Source of the DNA: an uncultured Candidatus Altimarinota bacterium
GTDB lineage: Bacteria > Patescibacteriota > Gracilibacteria > BD1-5 > UBA2023
DNA: 8,083 nt
Assembly: GCA_938036655.1 (NCBI GenBank)
Contig: CALHQS010000011.1
Span: 1 to 8,083 of the forward strand
Direction of reading: 5' to 3'
This document shows, in pieces, positions 1 to 6,866 of the stretch. The position numbers and the translations under genes were made by a program. A model generated the notes under the pieces. It was not told where the DNA came from and did not search any database. It saw nothing but the letters and a program-made list of their open reading frames with translations. Positions within the stretch are counted from its first letter, which is position 1. Every line of letters starts with the position of its first letter.

Positions 1-8
1 GTATTATT

Positions 9-1250
9 TTATATCAAGTTTATTTTTTTGATGAAATTTTTGAACGATGCAAATATGCCCTTGATGTTGAAGCTCATTTTGAACGGACGCTTATTTGATC
101 CATATTTTTGAATGAGAAGCATCGTGCCAATCACAGAAGTATAAATTGGGTCGCTAATGGAAGTTCCGCTGATAGATTCTACCATTTCAGGCACACCAAT
201 ATTGGATGGAAGTCGCATGTAGTTGCGCGCAAGATCGGTAAGTCCACGAGTTTTTGCGCCACCACCAACCAAAATACTTCCTTCTGGGAGCATCCCGTCG
301 CGGCCAACTTTTTTAAGTTCCATGACTACATGATGAAAAATTTCCTCATAGCGCGCGCGGATGATTTCGTTCAAAAATTTTCGTGAAACCGTGATGGTGT
401 CAATATTTGAAATCTGAGAAAGATCAATATCTTCATCATAATCTTCGCTTTCGCTGGCTCCAAAATTAAGATCTCCGTATTCGAGTTTCAATTTTTCAGC
501 GGTATCAATAGAAATTCTCAACCCAAGAGCAATGTCACTCGTTACGAGTTCGCCACCGATAGGAATTACTGCACCATAAATCAATGCACCTTCTTCGTAT
601 ACGGCCATATTGGTTGCACTCGCACCAATATCAAGAATTACCACACCCAATTCTTTTTGACGGCGAGAAAGTGTTGATTCTCCAACAGCCAAAAGATTTG
701 GGAAGGTGTCCATAATCTCAACACCAACATCGTATACACCTTTGTTGATATTAGCGAGAATATTTGAACCAATCGAAATAATATGAGAACGAACTTCGAG
801 TTTTTTTCCGCTCATTCCCACAGGATTTTTGATGCCATTTTCTAGATCAAGACCAAAACTTTCTGGAATTACCTTGAGGACACTGCGATTCATAAGATCA
901 ACGCCATTTTGGCTCATATCAAGAGCACGTTGTACATCATCTTCTGTCACTTCTGATCCAGAAACTGGGACGATTCCAGTTTTTTGTGTGACTTCAATGT
1001 GCACACCAGAAAGCCCGAGACAAACATGAGAAACTTGTTCTCCGGTCATTTTTTCAGCTTCTCCGAGGGCAGTATCAAGGTTGGATTTGAATTCCTCCAT
1101 ATCCAAAATATTTCCTTTTCGAATTCCGCGAGACTCTGCAACGCCCACACCAAGAATTCGAAGTTGTCTATTTTCATCCCATTCACCGATTACCGCTTTT
1201 ATCTTCGCACTTCCCACATCAATTGCTACAAATTGTTCACCTGATGTCAT
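9..1250 (-). CDS. ftsA: Cell division protein FtsA
   Basis: FtsA is the actin-like ATPase that tethers FtsZ filaments to the inner face of the membrane and recruits later divisome proteins. The 413-residue length is typical. Visible are the N-terminal phosphate-1 strand (FVAIDVGSAKIKAVIGE, about residues 7-23), the 1C-type insertion (about 85-165), the phosphate-2 segment (VVILDIGASATNMAVYEEGA, 203-222) with the FtsA-typical PIGGELVTSDIALGL after it, and the nucleotide-binding glycine motif ILVGGGAKTRGL (327-338). The C-terminus, about residues 395-413, alternates Ile/Phe with Lys and fits the amphipathic membrane-targeting helix. The linker before it is short. The gene contains no in-frame TGA and ends in TAA. 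The ATG at 1250 was chosen because the family's N-terminal strand starts directly after it; there is no Shine-Dalgarno sequence. It is divergent from miaB. ftsZ could lie downstream, beyond the window edge, but this cannot be seen. Confidence 0.96.
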   Translation of the reverse strand: MTSGEQFVAIDVGSAKIKAVIGEWDENRQLRILGVGVAESRGIRKGNILDMEEFKSNLDTALGEAEKMTGEQVSHVCLGLSGVHIEVTQKTGIVPVSGSEVTEDDVQRALDMSQNGVDLMNRSVLKVIPESFGLDLENGIKNPVGMSGKKLEVRSHIISIGSNILANINKGVYDVGVEIMDTFPNLLAVGESTLSRRQKELGVVILDIGASATNMAVYEEGALIYGAVIPIGGELVTSDIALGLRISIDTAEKLKLEYGDLNFGASESEDYDEDIDLSQISNIDTITVSRKFLNEIIRARYEEIFHHVVMELKKVGRDGMLPEGSILVGGGAKTRGLTDLARNYMRLPSNIGVPEMVESISGTSISDPIYTSVIGTMLLIQKYGSNKRPFKMSFNIKGIFASFKNFIKKINLI

Positions 1251-1286
1251 AATAAATATGTTGATTAGTTGTATAAATGTATAAAA

Positions 1287-1314
1287 ATTGTATTCTAGGA
1301 AAAGGCTTTCCCAA
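1287..1314 (-). promoter_or_regulatory. Candidate proximal promoter of ftsA
   Basis: On the minus strand TTGGGA (1314-1309) and TACAAT (1292-1287) are separated by 16 bp. Transcription would start near 1280, about 30 bases before the ftsA ATG. The spacing and short leader match other promoters in the window. The call rests on consensus matching only. Confidence 0.45.
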
Positions 1315-1364
1315 TGCGATATTTTTGTTTTTGTATACTATTTGTGAGCTAGAAGCACAGTTGT

Positions 1365-1392
1365 ATTATATGATATATTTTGATATTTTCAA
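1365..1392 (-). promoter_or_regulatory. Candidate distal promoter of ftsA
   Basis: On the minus strand TTGAAA (1392-1387) and a perfect TATAAT (1370-1365) are separated by 16 bp. This is the best consensus match in the divergent region. Transcription would start near 1358, giving a leader of about 108 bases. That leader contains a small inverted repeat (GGAAA...TTTCC, 1298-1311) overlapping the proximal promoter. Confidence 0.55.
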
Positions 1393-1437
1393 TTTACTTT
1401 TTTGAGTTTCCGTATACGATAATTGAACGAAAAAAAA

Positions 1438-1465
1438 TTGAAAAATTTTAATTCTCCGATATAGT
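1438..1465 (+). promoter_or_regulatory. Candidate promoter of miaB
   Basis: TTGAAA (1438-1443) and TATAGT (1460-1465) are 16 bp apart. Transcription would begin near 1472, leaving a leader of about 145 bases before the miaB ATG. That leader carries the hairpin at 1514-1537 and the repeat cluster at 1564-1607. A promoter closer to the gene is possible, but none with comparable consensus was seen. Confidence 0.5.
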
Positions 1466-1513
1466 AGGCAAAAATCTTTGTGAAAAACTTTTTTCCGAGG
1501 ATTTGGAAAAGTG

Positions 1514-1537
1514 AAATATTTTTGAAAAAAAATATTT
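1514..1537 (+). promoter_or_regulatory. AT-only hairpin with GAAA loop in miaB leader
   Basis: A ten-base arm AAATATTTTT (1514-1523) and its exact reverse complement AAAAATATTT (1528-1537) flank the loop GAAA, a GNRA-type tetraloop. Four more T residues follow (1538-1541). With no G-C pairs it is a weak terminator at best. It may be an attenuator-like element or chance in AT-rich DNA. Confidence 0.35.
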
Positions 1538-1563
1538 TTTTGGCTTGAAATCGTTATTTATAG

Positions 1564-1607
1564 TTATTGCAAAAATTTGTAATAACTAATGCAAAAATTA
1601 GCAATAA
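1564..1607 (+). repeat. Tandem/palindromic repeat cluster upstream of miaB (possible operator)
   Basis: Two 22-bp units starting with TGCAAAAATT (1568-1589 and 1590-1611) match at 18 of 22 positions. Superimposed is a near-perfect palindrome: TTATTGCAAA (1564-1573) against TTTGTAATAA (1576-1585), one mismatch that would be a G-U pair in RNA. TTATTGC (1564-1570) also has its exact reverse complement GCAATAA at 1601-1607, and CTAAT/ATTAG (1586-1590, 1597-1601) forms an inner pair. A 22-bp period is about two helical turns, as expected for a dimeric repressor binding in tandem. The binding protein is unknown. Confidence 0.4.
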
Positions 1608-1616
1608 TAAATTTTT

Positions 1617-3656
1617 ATGTTTAAAACTTTTTATATAAAGACTTTTGGATGTCAGATGAACTACGCGGATAGTGAAAAAATCAATATGATCTTGATTTCG
1701 TCAGGAATGCGAAAGGTGATTGATCCAGTGAAGGCGGATATCGTGATTATGAATACTTGTAGCGTGCGACAAAAAGGGGAAGATCGCGTTTTTGGTTTTA
1801 TGAACGAAATTCATCGATTTCACAAAAAAAATCAGACAGGGAAAACGCCACTTTTTGGAATTACGGGTTGTATGGTTCGAAAATCCTGATTGGCACGTCG
1901 ATATTTGGTTGATGACGAAGGAAAATTGGATGAAAAATTTGCTCGAAATAACACAACTAAAATCACGCTTTTGTCTGACGAAAGTGGGCTTTTTAATTAT
2001 GATGATGAGCTTTTTATTCGTTCAGAAAAAATCGATTTTACTTTTCGAATCGAAGAAATCACGATGCTGACCAAAATTTTGTCATTGATTTCCGGCGAAG
2101 AAATCGGGAATGATGCCAAATTTAACGAATATTTGGCGGTAAAGCAACTTCAAGAAAATCCAGCGTCTGCGAATATTATTATTCAGACGGGATGTGATAA
2201 TTTTTGTACTTTTTGTATTGTGCCGCACACTCGCGGACGCGAAATTTCTCGACCGATTCCTGATATTGTGGCGGAAGTGCGCGATGTTTTTGAAAAATGA
2301 ACCAAAGAAATTACGCTCCTTGGACAAAATGTGAATAGTTACGGAAAACAATTTATTGATCGAAAAAATTGGAATGCGGAAAAAAGCAAGTGGAATAACC
2401 CGATTTTCCGCATTGGAATCGATATTGATGATACGATTTTGCATACTTGGGAGCCAGAATTACTCGCGCGATACAATCAAAAACATCAGAAAAATCTTAC
2501 GATTGACGATATTTTGACGCACGATTTTAATGGTGATCCGACGCTCCGAGAGGCATGGTTTGAATATTTTTATGAAAATCATGATAATCTCAAAATTTAT
2601 GAATATTGTCGCGAGGTTTTACAAAAATTAAAAAATAACGGACATTCGCTTTATATCATTACTTCTCGGCCACTTTCTCTAAAAAATCAAACAGAAAAAT
2701 ATTTGGAAAAATATTTTGGCAAGGATTTTTTTGAAAAAATTTGTTATACGGAAGAGTTTGGGGATTCTGATGATAAATCTGAGATTGCTCTCAAATTAAA
2801 CCTTGATGTCGTAATTGATGACGCACCACATCATATCGAACGATATTTAGCGAACACCAAGGCGAAAACTATTATTTTTTCTCAGTCGTACAACAAAAAT
2901 TTTTCTGAAAATTCTCGTCTCAAAATCATGAAAAAATGGGATGAATTCGAGGGAATTTTGGAAAATTTTTCACATTCGCCATTTAGAATGCTCTTGGAAG
3001 AATTGAATGCGCTCGAAAAAGGTGATAGAATCCGCTTTACAAGCTCAAATCCGCATGATATGACGCGTGATATTTTGGATGCACATTTTGAATTACCAAA
3101 AATGTGTCATTATTTGCATTTTGCGCTTCAGTCTGGTTCTGATGAGGTTTTGGCGCGTATGAATCGCCGCCATACATATGAAGATTTTAAAAAACAGGTT
3201 GAATATTTGCGTTCCAAAGATCCACTTTTTTCCATTTCGACTGATATTATCGTTGGTTTTCCGGGCGAGACCGAAGAACAATTTCAGGCGACGGTTCGTG
3301 TGATGCAAGAATTGGAATTTGATTTTGCGTATATTGCGCGATATTCTTCGCGTTCTGGAACGATTGCGACGGACAAATTTGGTGATGATATTTCCCATGA
3401 AGAAAAGGCACGCCGCTGGAATATTCTCAACTCGCTTTTACAAGAAAGCGTTCAAAAACGCGCCAAATTGATGATTGGACGAACGGAAGAAGTGCTTATT
3501 TCTGGTCCTGGAAAAGACGAAACGCTGGTTGGGCGCACGCGAAATTTTAAAGAAATTTTCATTCCATTTGATGAAAAAATTTCTGTTGGTGACATTGTAA
3601 AAGTGAAAATCACAGAACTAGATCGTTGGGTTCTCAAAGGGGAAGTGGTTGAATAA
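1617..3656 (+). CDS. miaB: tRNA-2-methylthio-N6-dimethylallyladenosine synthase MiaB with inserted HAD nucleotidase-like domain
   Basis: MiaB is a radical-SAM enzyme that methylthiolates i6A37 next to the anticodon of tRNAs. In code 25 the product is 679 residues, against roughly 440-475 usually. TGA codons at 1887 (residue 91) and 2298 (residue 228) are read as Gly. Domains in order: an N-terminal methylthiotransferase domain with auxiliary-cluster cysteines C12 (FGCQMN), C48 (NTCSVR) and C85 (TGCMVR); the radical-SAM CX3CX2C motif CDNFCTFC at 193-200, followed by [12 protein letters not shown]; then the MiaB signature [14 protein letters not shown] (230-243). An insertion of about 200 residues follows, resembling HAD nucleotidases of the NT5C/YqfW type: DIDDT at 269-273, ITSRP at 348-352, VIDDAPHH at 399-406. 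The barrel resumes at [11 protein letters not shown] (454), through [16 protein letters not shown] and [21 protein letters not shown] domain fills about 618-679. No in-frame TAA/TAG occurs before 3654. There is no Shine-Dalgarno sequence. Confidence 0.93.
2400..2972 (+). other. HAD-superfamily 5'(3')-deoxyribonucleotidase-like domain inserted within MiaB
   Basis: This part of miaB encodes about residues 262-452. HAD motif I is [12 protein letters not shown], with nucleophile D269 and acid D271. Motif II is LYIITSRP (T349). A candidate motif III lysine is K387, in DDKSEIA. Motif IV is [10 protein letters not shown] (D401, D402). All expected catalytic positions are filled, so the module may be active. 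The order and spacing, the helical cap between motifs I and II, and the closing [17 protein letters not shown] segment resemble the NT5C/YqfW nucleotidase family from memory; no search was run. It sits directly after [10 protein letters not shown], between barrel strand and helix, and has no stop or independent gene boundaries. Confidence 0.85.
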
Positions 3657-3670
3657 AATATGATAAAAAC

Positions 3671-4333
3671 ATGGAAAAAAGTTTAGAATATTTGCATAAC
3701 CTTTATGGTGATGATAATTTTACTGAGCACCGCCATAGAATTGCATTGATTTGACAAAAATTATTGCTTGTCCATCAATGATGGAATAGGGCTTTTGGTG
3801 ATCGAATTTTTGATGATTCTTCTTTGATAGATATATTTATGACATCTAACCTATGTCTTCTTACTTCGGCGATTGATATTTTACAAAGATGGGGAATACC
3901 ACACCAAACAAAACGTAAAGACTCTTCGGATATTCAATTAAAAAAATGAGGTACATTAGAATTATTACGACTTATACGCAATTGCCTTATTCATGAGGAA
4001 TATGATTTTCCTATGCCTGCAAGAGGGTGAAGCAATGGTTATATGGATCGTAAATACTATTTGACTCCAACAGACATTAAAAATAAAGAGTTTTTACAAA
4101 AACGATTTTGAGAGTGGATTGAAAATTATAAGATGAATAATTATGAGGATTGGATGGATGATGATTATTATGAGAATTTTTTTAACGACGAATTATATCA
4201 AGCGCTTACCATTAAAAGTGATACGCTTATTTCTATTGATATTGAGATGTATGACATATTAGTGCAAATTTTTTCAAATACTCAAAATATTTTCCTAATA
4301 CATAAAAAAATCCTAATTCGGGATTTTTTATTT
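3671..4333 (+). CDS. HEPN-like protein of unknown function, no in-frame stop
   Basis: The frame from ATG 3671 has no TAA/TAG for over 220 codons of AT-rich DNA, which supports coding. It needs TGA read as Gly at 3752, 3779, 3947, 4028 and 4109. The product is helical and soluble-looking. LLRLIRNCLIHEEYD (about 99-113) contains R103-N104-x3-H108, the Rx4-6H motif typical of HEPN domains, many of which are RNases of toxin-antitoxin or abortive-infection systems. The family call is by motif only. The gene starts 14 bp after miaB and may be cotranscribed with it. It uses AGA, AGG, ATA and TTA more than its neighbours, suggesting transfer. The frame does not stop: it runs through the hairpin at 4305-4334 and via TGA codons 4334 and 4352 into the SPFH gene. 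The end given is therefore nominal. Either a one-base error or mutation hides the stop, the transcript is nonstop, or the two are fused (3671-5365, 564 residues). Confidence 0.6.
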
Positions 4334-4334
4334 T
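4305..4334 (+). terminator. Intrinsic terminator after the HEPN-like ORF
   Basis: AAAAAATCC (4305-4313) pairs with GGATTTTTT (4321-4329) across a 7-base loop, followed by A and T4. The tail TTTTTTATTTTG has the same form as at the other two terminators in the window. Only two pairs are G-C, so strength is uncertain. It lies in the open frame of the upstream ORF, which argues for separate transcription of the SPFH operon. Confidence 0.6.
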
Positions 4335-4350
4335 GAAAAATTATCAAAAT

Positions 4351-4378
4351 TTGATTTCTCGCGCCTTGTCCATATAAT
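4351..4378 (+). promoter_or_regulatory. Promoter of the SPFH/zinc-ribbon operon
   Basis: TTGATT (4351-4356) and a perfect TATAAT (4373-4378) are 16 bp apart. Transcription would start near 4385, about 15 bases before the ATG at 4400. No Shine-Dalgarno sequence lies in that short leader. Confidence 0.6.
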
Positions 4379-4399
4379 AGTCAAAATTTTTTCAAAAAT

Positions 4400-5365
4400 A
4401 TGCAAAACGCAAATTCAAATCTTTTTCTTGAAATTATCGATTGGATTGAGGAAAATCCAAATATTTTGATGCAAAAAGTGTGCGACGAAAATAACGATAT
4501 CAAAAACGGCGCAAAGCTGACGGTTCGAGAATCTCAGTCGGCTCTTTTGCTTTCTGAAGGGAAAATCGTAGAAACTTTTGCTCCAGGAATGCATTCGCTC
4601 AGCACTAAAAATTATCCGATTTTTTCGCAGATTTTTGGTGCAAAATATGGTTTTAATAGCCCATTTAAGGCGGATGTTTATTTTTTCTCGACGAAGCAAT
4701 TTGTGAATCTCAAATGGGGAACACAAACGCCGATTATGATGCAAGATTCACGGTTTGGTCAGGTTCGCTTGCGCGCATTTGGAACATATAATTTGCGGAT
4801 TATTGATGCGGCGAAATTTTTGCGAGAATACGCGGGAACGTTTCCAATGTTGACGATTTTTGAGTTTGAAGCACAAATTCGTGATTTTATCGTAGCGAAA
4901 TTTTCTGAAATTATTGCATCGCTCGGTATTCCAGCGATTGAGATTACAAAAAATATTTCCCATATCAATGAACAAATCACTCCGAAAATCGCGCCATTTT
5001 TTGAAGAATTTGGGCTAGAAATCAAAAATTTCACAATCGCTTCTGTTTCTCTTCCTGATGAGGTTTCTAAAACTTTTGATACTGTGACGAGTATGAATAT
5101 GGTGGATGATGTTGAAAAATTACAAAAATTTCAGACGGCGCAGGCGATTGGGAGCGCAAATTCTACAATGAGTCATGCTGCCATGGATGCGGCCGCGATG
5201 GGCGTGATGATGTCGTCCATGATGAATGTGCAGAACCAAAAAACTTCTCAAAATCAGGATGATGTAGTGGAAAAATTACAAAAACTCAAAAATTTGTTTG
5301 AAAATGGATTGATTGATGAGGATGAATATAAAGCCAAAAAATCTCAACTTTTAGAAAATTTTTAG
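4400..5365 (+). CDS. SPFH (band-7, YdjI-like) protein with C-terminal SHOCT domain
   Basis: SPFH proteins oligomerise on membranes, and the YdjI-like branch is linked to membrane-stress loci. In this 321-residue protein, residues about 25-230 match that branch (the 'virion core protein'-like family): LTVRESQSALLLSEGKIVET, APGMHSLSTKNYP, KADVYFFSTKQFVNLKWGTQ, RLRAFGTYNLRI, and IASVSLPDEV closing the domain. A Met/Ala/Ser-rich stretch (about 250-278) follows. The end (about 291-321) is a SHOCT domain, EKLQKLKNLFENGLIDEDEY then KAKKSQLL, a short helical module often at C-termini. There is no transmembrane helix at the N-terminus, so any membrane association is peripheral. The ATG at 4400 is preferred because a promoter and terminator separate it from the upstream ORF, although the frame is open upstream in code 25. 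It contains no TGA and stops with TAG one base before the next gene. Confidence 0.88.
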   Translation: MQNANSNLFLEIIDWIEENPNILMQKVCDENNDIKNGAKLTVRESQSALLLSEGKIVETFAPGMHSLSTKNYPIFSQIFGAKYGFNSPFKADVYFFSTKQFVNLKWGTQTPIMMQDSRFGQVRLRAFGTYNLRIIDAAKFLREYAGTFPMLTIFEFEAQIRDFIVAKFSEIIASLGIPAIEITKNISHINEQITPKIAPFFEEFGLEIKNFTIASVSLPDEVSKTFDTVTSMNMVDDVEKLQKFQTAQAIGSANSTMSHAAMDAAAMGVMMSSMMNVQNQKTSQNQDDVVEKLQKLKNLFENGLIDEDEYKAKKSQLLENF

Positions 5366-5366
5366 T

Positions 5367-5594
5367 ATGGATTTTTTGAAAAATATAAAAAATGCGGCAT
5401 TTGCGCAGGAAAAAATGTGAGGTGAAATTGAACTCGAAAAAGCAAAACTTGCCAATGTTTCATGCCCGAATTGTGGTGGAAATCGCGACGAATTTTCTGG
5501 TCTCAAAAATTGTCCGTATTGCTGATTTGAATACAATTCTCGAGATTTTTCTGACGGAATTTTTATCAAAAAAATTCATAATTCTAAACGCTAA
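5367..5594 (+). CDS. Small zinc-ribbon protein (UGA-Gly recoded)
   Basis: This 75-residue protein is visible only when TGA is read as Gly, at 5418 (G18) and 5523 (G53). It starts with a charged helix (MDFLKNIKNAAFAQEK and following, to about 30). A single zinc ribbon follows: C33-P-N-C36-G-G, 12 residues, C49-P-Y-C52-G53-F. G53 is the TGA codon and sits at the glycine normal for such zinc knuckles. It begins one base after the SPFH stop and its TAA overlaps the ATG of the next gene by one base, so the three genes are translationally coupled. YdjI-like SPFH proteins often occur with, or are fused to, zinc ribbons. The ribbon's partner is unknown; adaptor or protein-protein roles are an inference. 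Confidence 0.85.
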
Positions 5595-6184
5595 TGACAC
5601 ACGAAATTTACGAACGATTTGATACTTTTTTGAAAAAATTGGAAGCGCGCGCGAACGATGTTATTTCTCAAGCCAAGCCACAAATTCCTGAAATTTATGC
5701 GAGCGATGAGGATTTTTATAAGCGCTCTTTTGAACTTTTTAAAAATAATTTGACGGGTGAATTGCATTCGCTGATTCGGAAAGCGGAAACCGTTTTTTCA
5801 ACACAAATTGTGCCATTTGAACAACAAAATGGCTTGATAGAGAGTCGTGTGGCGAAACATTATTCGAAAAAATTTGAAGATTGGAAAGATCGACTTGAAC
5901 TCAGAATTGATGCGCTTTTTGAAAATTTTCAGCCAAAAAAACTCGAAGATTTGTACGAACAAGCTGTTTCGGATTTGGATGAAATCAACGAAAAAATCGC
6001 TTGCCAATCGTGTGGAAGCAAAATGCACATGGATACGATTTATACGATTTCAAAATATATTTCGTGTCCGTTTTGTGGCGCGCAAAATATTTTTACTCCG
6101 AGCCAAGCGATGCGCGAACTCGCGCTTGATAAAATGAGAATTTCGCAAGCATTTCAGAAAAATTACAAATATCCGCTCGAATAA
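5594..6184 (+). CDS. Helical protein with C-terminal zinc ribbon
   Basis: This 196-residue protein is mostly helical and charged from 1 to about 134, with a possible coiled coil around 85-134 (HYSKKFEDWKDRLELRIDAL and following). The zinc ribbon is C137-Q-S-C140, 17 residues, C158-P-F-C161-G, followed by AQNIFTPSQAMRELALDKMR and a short tail. No signal peptide or membrane segment is visible. The start overlaps the TAA of the preceding zinc-ribbon gene by one base. It is the third gene of the SPFH unit and presumably works with it. I do not recognise the N-terminal domain. It has no in-frame TGA and ends in TAA. Confidence 0.88.
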   Translation: MTHEIYERFDTFLKKLEARANDVISQAKPQIPEIYASDEDFYKRSFELFKNNLTGELHSLIRKAETVFSTQIVPFEQQNGLIESRVAKHYSKKFEDWKDRLELRIDALFENFQPKKLEDLYEQAVSDLDEINEKIACQSCGSKMHMDTIYTISKYISCPFCGAQNIFTPSQAMRELALDKMRISQAFQKNYKYPLE

Positions 6185-6215
6185 TTTTCTAAAAACCCCA
6201 AAAAAAACATTTTTC

Positions 6216-6229
6216 AAAAAAAAAAAAAA
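6216..6229 (+). repeat. A14 homopolymer upstream of a promoter
   Basis: Fourteen consecutive A residues lie just before the -35 region of the next gene. The position suits an UP-element-like A-tract. The length makes it prone to slippage and to sequencing error. Confidence 0.7.
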
Positions 6230-6232
6230 CGA

Positions 6233-6260
6233 TTTGCTTTTTCGAAAAAATTCTTATAAT
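6233..6260 (+). promoter_or_regulatory. Promoter of the 6291 gene
   Basis: A perfect TATAAT lies at 6255-6260. The -35 is TTTGCT (6233-6238, 16-bp spacer) or TTGCTT (6234-6239, 15-bp spacer), preceded by an A14 tract. Transcription would start near 6267, about 24 bases before the ATG. Confidence 0.55.
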
Positions 6261-6290
6261 GTACGAACTTTACTTGTTAATTTTTACGCG

Positions 6291-6824
6291 ATGATTGACA
6301 CTATTCTCAATGCAATCAAAGGTCTCTTTGGTGGATTGTCTGACGGTTCTTCTTCATCATCTGGTGGATACAGCGATGATCCATTCGATGCAAGTGCTCG
6401 ATTCGGTTATGTGAGTGATATTTCTCAAGTAGTTAATGATGTATCATCAGAAATGGAGCCTTTCTCTGATTACTACAAAAAAGGAGAATACTACGATGCT
6501 CTTGGGGAATTGGAAAATGACCTTTCTGAATGGGTGGCTGAGATGATTGCCGATCTTGAGGATTCAGAACCACATGAAGATGTAAACAATGATCTCACAC
6601 TTCGCGATGCTGCTATCAATTATTTGAAAAAATTTCAGGCAGAAATCCCAAATTTGGTTGCTGCTACAAAAGCTGCTGAAGCTGGTAACAAAGATCAGGC
6701 TGACAAAATGCTTGATGAATTCAATGCCAAGGAAGTTGCTTGGACAAACGAATGGAATGATATACTCGTTGCATTCTGCGAAAAGCACCATGTTCCTGAA
6801 CAGGATCCATTCATGGCAGGATAA
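6291..6824 (+). CDS. Acidic helical protein of unknown function
   Basis: The product has 177 residues and I do not recognise its family. It opens with an amphipathic stretch, MIDTILNAIKGLFGGL (1-16), then a Ser/Gly linker (about 17-27), then an acidic helical domain (about 40-170). An alternative TTG start at 6234 is rejected because it would lie in the promoter; ATG 6291 follows the -10 element at a sensible distance. Codon choice (GCT, GGT, TCT, AAC) differs from the GCG-leaning neighbours and hints at higher expression. Residues about 62-150 share a pattern with the next gene's product: YDA, an acidic helix, then D-x-L with A..YL..F, then an A-G-x-x-D-Q turn. The two may be paralogues. No transmembrane helix or signal peptide is evident, although the N-terminal segment could bind membranes. 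It is followed at once by a terminator, so it is probably monocistronic. Confidence 0.85.
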   Translation: MIDTILNAIKGLFGGLSDGSSSSSGGYSDDPFDASARFGYVSDISQVVNDVSSEMEPFSDYYKKGEYYDALGELENDLSEWVAEMIADLEDSEPHEDVNNDLTLRDAAINYLKKFQAEIPNLVAATKAAEAGNKDQADKMLDEFNAKEVAWTNEWNDILVAFCEKHHVPEQDPFMAG

Positions 6825-6828
6825 TAAT

Positions 6829-6851
6829 AGCCCGATAGGGCTTTTTATTTT
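6829..6851 (+). terminator. Intrinsic terminator after the 6291 gene
   Basis: AGCCC (6829-6833) and GGGCT (6838-6842) form a perfect GC-rich stem with loop GATA. The tail TTTTTATTTT follows. The hairpin starts four bases after the TAA. Confidence 0.88.
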
Positions 6852-6866
6852 GATAACAAATTTTGT

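Noticed and set aside
108..1284. Plus-strand ORFs opposite ftsA
   Set aside because: They are shadows of a strongly recognised gene, with no family features.
1251..1616. A small gene, tRNA or riboswitch in the divergent intergenic region
   Set aside because: No convincing coding frame or cloverleaf was seen; only promoters, hairpins and repeats can be supported.
1887..2300. miaB as a pseudogene broken by two nonsense codons
   Set aside because: Both TGAs fall at Gly positions, all motifs before and after are intact, and other genes in the window show the same pattern.
2331..3656. HAD module as a separate gene or a mobile insertion
   Set aside because: No stop, start or repeats bound it, and MiaB sequence continues in the same frame on both sides.
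5523..5525. TGA as Trp (code 4) or selenocysteine
   Set aside because: The CPYCG knuckle and the MiaB position require Gly; no SECIS-like element or selenium gene is seen and TGAs are too many.
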